Of a DNA stretch of 5,208 bases, positions 1-5,208 are shown in pieces. Made by a program: the position numbers and the translations under genes. How positions within the stretch are numbered: the stretch's first letter is position 1; the number at the start of each line of letters is the position of its first letter. Under the pieces are notes generated by a model. It was not told where the DNA came from, ran no database searches, and worked only from the letters and a program-made list of their open reading frames with translations. The DNA lies in the NCBI GenBank assembly GCA_040081265.1, contig JBEBGV010000151.1, positions 1 to 5,208 on the forward strand, in the 5' to 3' direction. Source of the DNA: JBEBGV01 sp040081265. GTDB lineage: Bacteria; Acidobacteriota; Vicinamibacteria; Vicinamibacterales; UBA2999.

Positions 1-244
1 GATAGGTATCGAGCAGGCGCTCGAACTTCACAACGGGCTTGTCGTAGAAGGCGACGTAATCGATGTCGCTCGCGGTCAGGCCGGCGGTACGCAGGCAGTA
101 GTCGACTGCCCGTTTCGGGAACGCGGGGTCGTTCTTGATCCGGCTGAATCGCTCCTCCTGGACCGCGGCCACGATCTCACCGTCGACAACCAGGCATGCC
201 GCGCTGTCATGAAAGAAGGCCGACAGGCCCAGAATGGCCGTCAC
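1..244 (-). CDS. NodU/CmcH-family carbamoyltransferase, N-terminal fragment (runs off left edge)
   Basis: Reverse-strand translation from a GTG at 244-242 gives 81 codons, open to the window edge. It begins MTAILGLSAFFHDSAACLVV and continues with a DGEIVAAVQEERFSR block and a DYVAFYDKPVVKFERLL block. These are the characteristic N-terminal motifs of NodU/CmcH/TobZ-type O-carbamoyltransferases: HDSAA at residues 12-16, EERFSR at 30-35, and FYDKP at 66-70. Family members use carbamoyl phosphate and ATP, via a carbamoyl-adenylate, to carbamoylate a hydroxyl on a sugar or an antibiotic; full proteins are usually around 550-600 residues, so most of the gene lies outside. The GTG overlaps the fcl stop as GTGA, and no Shine-Dalgarno sequence is visible, which suggests translational coupling. 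The acceptor is unknown; a deoxysugar from the fcl pathway is an inference. The family call is strong, the specificity is not. Confidence 0.93.
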   Translation of the reverse strand, partial: MTAILGLSAFFHDSAACLVVDGEIVAAVQEERFSRIKNDPAFPKRAVDYCLRTAGLTASDIDYVAFYDKPVVKFERLLDTY

Positions 245-1200
245 GCTGGGACGACGCCCGCACCAGCGTGCACCGGGCCGTGCTCGAGGAACCAGTCGTA
301 GGTGTCACGGATGCCATCGGCGAGGGCGATCCGGTGCGTCCAGCCGAGGGCGCGGATCCGGGACACGTCAAGAAGACGGCGCGGCGCGCCGTCCGGCTTC
401 GTCGGATCGAACTCCAACTGCGCGCCCGGGCACACGACATCGCGCACCAGGGAGGCCAGCTCGGCGATCGATACGTCCTCGCCGGTGCCGACGTTGACGT
501 GCGTCCGATCGCTGTAGTGCCGCATCAGGAACACGCAGGCATCCGCCAGATCATCGACGTGGAGGAACTCCCTCCGCGGCCGTCCCGTGCCCCAGACACT
601 AACGGCACGTTCGCCCGCGACCTTCGCCTCGTGGCACTTCCGGATCAGGGCCGGCACCACATGTGACCCGGCGAGATCGAACCGGTCGCCTGGCCCATAG
701 AGATTGGTCGGCATCGCGGAGATGAAATCACAGTCGTACTGCAGACGATAGGCCTCGCAGAGCTTGATCCCGGCGATCTTCGCTATGGCGTAGGACTCGT
801 TGGTGGGCTCGAGCAGCCCTGTGAGCAAGGCGCCCTCCGTGGTTGGCCGCGGCGCCTCACGCGGATAGATGCAGGCACTGCCCAGATAGAGCAGCTTCCT
901 GACGTCATGGCGGTACGCGGCATCCACCACCGTGGCGTGAATCATCAAGTTGTCGTAGATGAACTCCGCCGGTCTAGTGGCGTTGGCGAGCACGCCGCCG
1001 ACCGTTCCCGCGACGAGAAATACGTATTCTGGCCGATGGACGCGGAACCAGTCGTCGACCGCGGCCTGATTCCGCAGGTCGAGCTGGCTGCGCGACGCCG
1101 TCAGCAACGCGGTGTGCCCGTCCGCGCGCAGCCGGCGCACGACGGCGGAACCGACGAGCCCCCGGTGTCCGCTGACGAAGATGCGGCTCGACGCGTCCAT
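241..1200 (-). CDS. fcl: GDP-L-fucose synthase (GDP-4-keto-6-deoxy-D-mannose 3,5-epimerase/4-reductase)
   Basis: A 319-residue short-chain dehydrogenase/reductase of the extended NAD(P)-dependent epimerase type, close to the 321 residues of E. coli Fcl/WcaG. The family enzyme epimerises C3 and C5 of GDP-4-keto-6-deoxy-D-mannose and reduces C4 with NADPH, giving GDP-L-fucose in the cytoplasm. Visible landmarks are the Rossmann loop GHRGLVG (11-17), the catalytic Ser108, Tyr137 and Lys141, and the epimerisation residues Cys110 and His180. Each is offset by one from the E. coli positions as I recall them. The WGTGRPRREFLHVDDLADA block (203-221) is also typical. The Ser after the catalytic Ser (GSSC in E. 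coli) is Ala here (GSAC). An in-frame TAG at 1215-1213 leaves ATG 1200 as the only good start; only a weak GGA precedes it. The gene lies 44 bp after the membrane-protein gene and overlaps the carbamoyltransferase by 4 nt. No gmd (GDP-mannose 4,6-dehydratase) is in the window. Confidence 0.95.
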   Translation of the reverse strand: MDASSRIFVSGHRGLVGSAVVRRLRADGHTALLTASRSQLDLRNQAAVDDWFRVHRPEYVFLVAGTVGGVLANATRPAEFIYDNLMIHATVVDAAYRHDVRKLLYLGSACIYPREAPRPTTEGALLTGLLEPTNESYAIAKIAGIKLCEAYRLQYDCDFISAMPTNLYGPGDRFDLAGSHVVPALIRKCHEAKVAGERAVSVWGTGRPRREFLHVDDLADACVFLMRHYSDRTHVNVGTGEDVSIAELASLVRDVVCPGAQLEFDPTKPDGAPRRLLDVSRIRALGWTHRIALADGIRDTYDWFLEHGPVHAGAGVVPA

Positions 1201-1244
1201 CGTTCCGGTAGTCTACGCCAGGCGCCGTGGCCGCAACGCCGTGC
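1201..1244 (-). other. 44-bp intergenic gap between the GT-C-like gene and fcl
   Basis: This is the longest gap inside the gene run. It is GC-rich and contains GGCG/CGCC words, but no stable stem followed by a T-run on the minus strand, so it does not look like an intrinsic terminator. It carries an in-frame TAG (1215-1213) upstream of fcl. Read-through into fcl is the simplest interpretation. Confidence 0.5.
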
Positions 1245-2954
1245 TCACGACGTGAAACACGGCCAGCCGGTCTGGCGCCACACGCCCGCGGCCCGTCCGC
1301 GTCGGGCGAAGAGCTTCACGCTGGTGCCGTTGCCGAGGTCCACGTCGCCGAACTCATCGAACTCGGCCCGCACCCACGCGTCAATGCGAGGCATCGCGGT
1401 CTGGACACTCGTGTAGTCGTTCCCCGTCGGCATGACGACCAGCGGAACCTGCTGCCGCTGAAGGCGATCGAGCGCCAGCTGCTGGTCCTCGGGGGCACTG
1501 TAGAAGCCGGGCCGGAGATCGCCGTGCCCTGCGGGAAACGGCCGCTGGGCGAGAGCGTGTACGAACGAGAGGTACGGGGAGATGAACGTCCGCTCGTGGC
1601 CGGCCGTGCAGTCACGCATGTAGAACGCCAGGCGGATGGCACCCGGCGCGTCGGGCGCTGTCCACTGCTCGAGCGGCCATGTGACGAGCCGTGCCGTCAT
1701 CATGCGCACCCGATCGATGACCCGGAACCTGCTGTCGACCATGCCGGCCTGATCCAGATGCCGCCGCATGGAGGGCGTCACCACGAGCACGGTTCCTGCC
1801 ACCAGCGCGAGAGCCACACAGGCCGCAGCGGCGCGCGGAACAACCGGACCGCTCTTGCGGACGAACCGCACCGTCGCCCCAAGAAGCCAGGCGCTCAGCA
1901 CGGCGGTCGTGACGGACACATCACCGAACCGGATCGAGAGGTTGCCCCGAACGAAGCCCCAGATGAGCACGAGGCCCAGCAGGGCGATGACCAGGATCTT
2001 CTGCCGTGCATGTGGCCAGTTGTCGCGCGGCGTGAACCGGCCCGCTTGCGCGGCCAGTACCATCAGGGGAACGGCCACGATCAACCAGAAGAGCCACGGC
2101 TCGTAGTTGCGTGTCGCGTACACAAAGACGCCGCGCTGCCACCACGCGCCTTCGTCCTCGACGTGATCGTCGTTGTCCGCCCGGGCCGACAACGCGAATT
2201 CCGGCAGGATCAACGGCGCGCGCTCACGATCACGCTGGGAGTACGAGTTCGCGGCCCGGACGTGCGCCACGACGCCGCCGTTCAGCTGCACCCAGCCGAG
2301 ATACGGAAGCGCAATCACGACCGTGAGCAGTACGTAGGACGCCAGCTGTCTGATGCGGCTGCGCCACTCGACGTGACTCTGCAGCAGGATCGTGCCGGCA
2401 CAGGCCAGACCGAGGAAGAGACCGTGGTCGTGCCGCAACAGCAACGCGACCACGCTGAGCGCAGCCATCGCGAGCCGCTTCTTCGCGCTCGGTCTGTCTA
2501 CGTACGCCCACAGCAGCGGAAGCGCCACCGCGTAGGCCAGCACCTTCGGATAGTTGTAGTAGCGCGGCAGCAGCGACGCCTGAAAGAGTGCCGCCAGCGT
2601 GGCGATCGCTGTCGAGCCTGACACACGCCGGGCTGCCCAGAACGTGAGCACCGTCGCCGTCGAGAGCGCCGTGACGCAGAAGACGATCTCCGACCACGTG
2701 CCACGGCCGCCCACGATCTGGGTCAGCGCCTCGAGCACGAACGTGAGGGGCGCGCCGGGATCGACGAAGTCGCGATCCGGCCACTCGCCATAGAGGAGCT
2801 GCCATCCGCGCACGAGATAGTAAAAGTGATCGTCCGTCAGGCCCGCGACGGGCCCGTCGAAGTCGTTGTAGCGAAAGAGCCAGGACCAGACAAAGAGCAG
2901 CGCCGCCACTGCGGCCGCCCCGACACCGCTACGACGCCAGTGCCCGGCGGTCAT
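1245..2954 (-). CDS. Multi-pass membrane protein, probable GT-C-fold glycosyltransferase (paralogue B)
   Basis: A 569-residue protein with about 11-12 hydrophobic segments by eye (roughly 11-27, 89-106, 113-128, 138-151, 160-172, 177-191, 205-218, 286-303, 319-335, 347-363, 374-393), then a soluble tail of about 175 residues. The first loop has an Asp pair (DD, 41-42) followed by YLVRGWQLL, and then DFVDPGAPLTF (62-72). This resembles the acidic catalytic loop of GT-C enzymes (GT39/GT83, PMT/ArnT-like), which use polyprenyl-phosphate sugars at the outer membrane face. The substrate is unknown, and GT-C assignment is from motif and topology only. A polar loop at about 222-285 contains ANSYSQRDR and an acidic stretch. 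The ATG overlaps the smpB stop as ATGA, with only a weak GGAA 9 nt upstream, so coupling to smpB translation is likely. It is a close paralogue of the gene at 3461-5167. A non-enzymatic membrane protein with this fold remains possible. Confidence 0.8.
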   Translation of the reverse strand: MTAGHWRRSGVGAAAVAALLFVWSWLFRYNDFDGPVAGLTDDHFYYLVRGWQLLYGEWPDRDFVDPGAPLTFVLEALTQIVGGRGTWSEIVFCVTALSTATVLTFWAARRVSGSTAIATLAALFQASLLPRYYNYPKVLAYAVALPLLWAYVDRPSAKKRLAMAALSVVALLLRHDHGLFLGLACAGTILLQSHVEWRSRIRQLASYVLLTVVIALPYLGWVQLNGGVVAHVRAANSYSQRDRERAPLILPEFALSARADNDDHVEDEGAWWQRGVFVYATRNYEPWLFWLIVAVPLMVLAAQAGRFTPRDNWPHARQKILVIALLGLVLIWGFVRGNLSIRFGDVSVTTAVLSAWLLGATVRFVRKSGPVVPRAAAACVALALVAGTVLVVTPSMRRHLDQAGMVDSRFRVIDRVRMMTARLVTWPLEQWTAPDAPGAIRLAFYMRDCTAGHERTFISPYLSFVHALAQRPFPAGHGDLRPGFYSAPEDQQLALDRLQRQQVPLVVMPTGNDYTSVQTAMPRIDAWVRAEFDEFGDVDLGNGTSVKLFARRGRAAGVWRQTGWPCFTS

Positions 2955-3427
2955 CGGTCGCGATTCCGCGTCTTCACGGCCGCACGGGTCTCGCGGTCGA
3001 CCTCGCGGCGCCGAATCGTCTCGCGCTTGTCGTGCAGCTGCTTGCCCTTGGCGAGGGCGATGGCCACCTTCACGCGGCCGTCCTTGTAATACATCCGGAG
3101 CGGGACGAGCGTGAGTCCCTTCTCGGCAACCTTCCCGGTCAGCTTCCGGATCTCAGCCTTGTGTAACAGCAGCTTCCGCTGCCGGCGATCCTCATGCGAC
3201 GCGTACCCACTGTGGCTGTAGGGCCCGATGTGCAGGTTGAGCAGCCAGACCTCGCCGTTGTCGAGCCGGGCATAGCTGTCGCGCAGGTTGACGCTGCCCT
3301 CGCGGATCGACTTCACCTCGGTACCGAGGAGGACGACGCCCGCCTCGAAGCTCTCGATGACGTGGTAGTCGTACAGCGCTTTGCGGTTGTCCGCGATGAT
3401 GCGGCCCGTGTCGTCTTTCTCAGGCAC
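2951..3427 (-). CDS. smpB: SsrA-binding protein SmpB (trans-translation)
   Basis: A 158-residue protein of normal SmpB length (E. coli has 160). SmpB binds tmRNA, brings it to stalled ribosomes in the cytoplasm and is essential for trans-translation. Family blocks run in order: ADNRKALYDYHVIESFEAG (12-30), GTEVKSIREGSVNLRDSYA (35-53), LHIGPYSHSGY (65-75), RKLLLHKAEIRKLTGKV (84-100), LTLVPLRMYYKDGRVKVAIALAKGK (105-129), and DKRE (133-136). A basic C-terminal tail ends at residue 158; in known SmpB this tail enters the mRNA channel. The start is GTG at 3427-3425. An in-frame TGA at 3439-3437 rules out a longer N-terminus, and no strong ribosome-binding site is visible. It starts 33 bp after one GT-C-like gene and its stop overlaps the start of the other. 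The protein looks intact; its location within a glycan-type gene run is the odd point. Confidence 0.97.
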   Translation of the reverse strand: MPEKDDTGRIIADNRKALYDYHVIESFEAGVVLLGTEVKSIREGSVNLRDSYARLDNGEVWLLNLHIGPYSHSGYASHEDRRQRKLLLHKAEIRKLTGKVAEKGLTLVPLRMYYKDGRVKVAIALAKGKQLHDKRETIRRREVDRETRAAVKTRNRDR

Positions 3428-3460
3428 AGTGGTCGTTCAGAGTAGCACGCAGGTTGGCGG

Positions 3461-5167
3461 CTACTTGAGGCAGGGCCAGCCCGTATCGCGATACGTACCG
3501 TGCACCGCGCGGTCACGGCGGACGAAGAGCGTGATCTGGCTGCCGTCGCCCAGCTCGAACTCGCCGTACTTCCGGAACTCGGTCTGCAGCCAGGCGTCGA
3601 TGCGAGGCATGTCTTTCTGCACGTTGGCGTAGTCGGCGCCGGCCGGCAGGACGGCAACCGCCACGCGTTGGCGTGCGAGCCGCGAGAGCGCGAGCCGTTG
3701 GTCGGCGATGGTGCTGTAGAACCCCGGGCGCAGATCCGCATGCCCGGCCGGGAACGGCCGCTGGGCGAGCGCATGAATCTCAGCCATGTAGGGCGAGACG
3801 AAGACGCGGTCGTCCTCAGCGGTGCAATCTCGAACATAGAAGGCGATCCGCACGGGTCCTCGCGTGTCGGGAGAGGACCACGACTCGAGCGGCCAGGTCA
3901 CGAGCCGCGCGGTCATGGCGGTCGCCTTGTCGACGGCGCCGAGCGGGCGGTCCGTCATGCCTACGTGGTCCAGCCGCTCGCGAACAGGCGGCAGCAGGAC
4001 GAAGACCGTGCCGGCCACGATGGCGAGCGTCGCCACCGCGGTCGCCACACGGGCCACGAATCCGCGCCCGGCTCCCATCGAGCGAATCGCCGCGCGCAGC
4101 AGCCAGGCCGCGAGGATTGCCGAGGGCACACCCACATCGCCGAAGCGGGCGCCCAGATTTCCCCGGATGAAACCCCAGAACAGCACGAGCGCCAGCAGCG
4201 CTGCCACGCTGAGCTTCTGCCGCGCATGGGGCCAGTCGCTCCGCGTCTCGACCGCACCCACCTGTGCCGCCAGCGCTGCCAGGGGCACGGCGAGGAGCAG
4301 CCAGAAGAGCCACGGCTCATAGTTGCGGCTGGCCTGCTCGAAGATGCCGCGTTGCCACCAGTCCGCGTCGTCCTCCACGGGATCCTCTTCCGGTTGCGGC
4401 GTGACCGCAAAGGACGGCAGCAGCAGCGGTGCACGCGCGCGATCGCGCTGGGAGTAGGAATTCGCCGCCTGGATGTGCGGCAGCACGCCACCGTTCAGCT
4501 GCAACCAGCCGAGATACGGCAAGGCGCACGCGACGGTCAGCACTACGTACGCCGCCAGGTGTTTCGCGCGATCCAGCCAGCCGACGTGTGCCTGCAGGAC
4601 GATCGTCGCCACGCACGCCACGCCGATGAACACGCCGTGGTCGTGCCGGAGGAGGAGCGCCACCACGGTCAACGCGGCCATCGCGATCCGCCTCTTCGTC
4701 GTCGGCGTGTCCACGTACGACCACAGCAGCGGAAAGGCCGCGGCGTAGATGAGTACCTTCGGGTAGTTGTAGTAGCGCGGCAACAGCACCGCCTGGAACA
4801 CCGCGGCCAGCGTGCCGATGATGACGGAGCCTGACGCCCGTCTCGCGGCCCAGAACGTGAGCGACGTCGAGACGGAGAGCGCCGTCACGCAGAAGACGAT
4901 CTCGGACCAGGTCCCGCGGCCGCCGATGAGCTGCGTCAGCGCCGCCAGCACGAACGTGAGGGGCGCACCCGGATCGACGAAGTCGCGGTCCGGCCATTCG
5001 CCGAAGAGCAGCTGCCACCCTCGCACGAGATAGAAGTAGTGATCGTCGGTGAGGCCCGCGATCGGTCCGTCCAGGTCGTTGTATCGGTACAGCCAGGACC
5101 AGACGAAGACCGCGGTCCCGGCGAGAGCCGCGAGCACGCCGGCCAGCGTCACAGACGTCCGCTTCAT
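3461..5167 (-). CDS. Multi-pass membrane protein, probable GT-C-fold glycosyltransferase (paralogue A)
   Basis: A 568-residue protein with the same architecture as the gene at 1245-2954: N-terminal membrane segment (about 8-27), DD at 41-42, DFVDPGAPLTF at 62-72, PRYYNYPKVL at 130-139, RHDHG at 174-178, PYLGW at 217-221, ANSYSQRDR at 235-243, membrane segments near 285-302, 318-334, 346-362 and 373-392, and a soluble C-terminal region from about 394. The alignment is gapless to about residue 260; a one-residue gap follows in the acidic loop, compensated near the C-terminus, and both proteins end close after TGWPC. It is likely an inner-membrane glycosyltransferase using a lipid-linked sugar, inferred from topology and the acidic first loop, with no substrate evidence. 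ATG 5167 is preceded by GAGGA at 5179-5175 with 7-nt spacing, the best ribosome-binding site in the window. It is the first gene seen in the apparent operon. Confidence 0.8.
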   Translation of the reverse strand: MKRTSVTLAGVLAALAGTAVFVWSWLYRYNDLDGPIAGLTDDHYFYLVRGWQLLFGEWPDRDFVDPGAPLTFVLAALTQLIGGRGTWSEIVFCVTALSVSTSLTFWAARRASGSVIIGTLAAVFQAVLLPRYYNYPKVLIYAAAFPLLWSYVDTPTTKRRIAMAALTVVALLLRHDHGVFIGVACVATIVLQAHVGWLDRAKHLAAYVVLTVACALPYLGWLQLNGGVLPHIQAANSYSQRDRARAPLLLPSFAVTPQPEEDPVEDDADWWQRGIFEQASRNYEPWLFWLLLAVPLAALAAQVGAVETRSDWPHARQKLSVAALLALVLFWGFIRGNLGARFGDVGVPSAILAAWLLRAAIRSMGAGRGFVARVATAVATLAIVAGTVFVLLPPVRERLDHVGMTDRPLGAVDKATAMTARLVTWPLESWSSPDTRGPVRIAFYVRDCTAEDDRVFVSPYMAEIHALAQRPFPAGHADLRPGFYSTIADQRLALSRLARQRVAVAVLPAGADYANVQKDMPRIDAWLQTEFRKYGEFELGDGSQITLFVRRDRAVHGTYRDTGWPCLK

Positions 5168-5208
5168 GGCGCAATCCTCGGATACCGCACGTCCGCGCAG
5201 TCTGCGGG
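5168..5208 (-). other. Upstream leader of the apparent operon (window edge)
   Basis: These 41 bp precede the first gene. Apart from the Shine-Dalgarno sequence, I see no convincing -35/-10 pair, operator or end of a preceding gene. The promoter, if it starts here, is probably beyond the right edge. Confidence 0.4.
5175..5179 (-). promoter_or_regulatory. Shine-Dalgarno sequence for the first GT-C-like gene
   Basis: On the minus strand GAGGA lies 7 nt before the ATG at 5167-5165. It supports this start over the out-of-frame TTG at 5174. It contrasts with the four downstream genes, which have weak or no recognisable ribosome-binding sites and sit close to or overlapping the preceding gene. Confidence 0.7.

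Noticed and set aside
196..666. Plus-strand open frame of 156 codons
   Set aside because: It is antisense to the well-supported fcl gene and the carbamoyltransferase start, and has no recognisable motif.
1201..1244. Possible intrinsic terminator before fcl
   Set aside because: GC-rich inverted words are present but there is no convincing stem-loop followed by a T-run on the minus strand.
1227..2621. Long plus-strand open frame of 464 codons
   Set aside because: It lies antisense to the GT-C-like gene, its product is rich in Arg, His, Gln and Pro without recognisable domains, and it is a usual by-product of high-GC third-position bias.
3428..3460. tmRNA (ssrA) gene near smpB
   Set aside because: ssrA is often close to smpB, but the adjacent gap is only 33 bp and the rest of the window is filled by coding genes. 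I found no tRNA-like ends or tag-coding frame.
3500..4834. Long plus-strand open frame of 444 codons antisense to the other paralogue
   Set aside because: Its similarity to the antisense frame at 1227-2621 follows from the two genes being paralogues. The composition is not protein-like and no start signal is seen. Shared antisense frames are therefore not independent evidence of coding.
4317..5174. Minus-strand 285-codon frame with a TTG start overlapping the first GT-C-like gene
   Set aside because: It overlaps a gene with clear family-like structure and a good ribosome-binding site in another frame; the product is Arg/Ala-rich and resembles a frame-shadow.

Overview
The window is one GC-rich stretch (mid-60s % G+C by eye, not computed). 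Every supportable gene is on the minus strand, so transcription runs from high to low coordinates. The organism cannot be fixed from sequence alone. The SmpB sequence, the high GC and the large GT-C-like membrane proteins would fit an acidobacterial or similar soil/sediment lineage, but this is a weak inference.

Layout in transcription order: (1) a 568-residue multi-pass membrane protein of probable GT-C glycosyltransferase type (5167-3461); (2) smpB, the tmRNA-binding protein of trans-translation, with a GTG start (3427-2951); (3) a 569-residue close paralogue of the first membrane protein (2954-1245); (4) fcl, GDP-L-fucose synthase (1200-241); (5) the first 81 codons of a NodU/CmcH-type carbamoyltransferase (244 to the left edge). 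The gaps are 33 bp, a 4-nt overlap (ATGA), 44 bp, and a 4-nt overlap (GTGA). This spacing is what one expects of a single operon. No promoter or terminator is evident inside the window.

Functionally, the set looks like part of a surface-glycan or glycoconjugate locus. Fcl would supply GDP-L-fucose (or a related GDP-deoxyhexose), the carbamoyltransferase would decorate a sugar, and the two GT-C-like proteins would transfer sugars from lipid-linked donors at the outer face of the inner membrane. SmpB is the outsider: a housekeeping ribosome-rescue factor placed between two paralogous membrane proteins and overlapping the start of the second. The duplicated membrane-protein pair flanking smpB is the most unusual feature. 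By hand alignment the pair is about 77% identical over residues 21-250 and about 58% identical over most of the C-terminal half. I see no clear evidence of a wholly new system, mobile element, CRISPR array or RNA gene.
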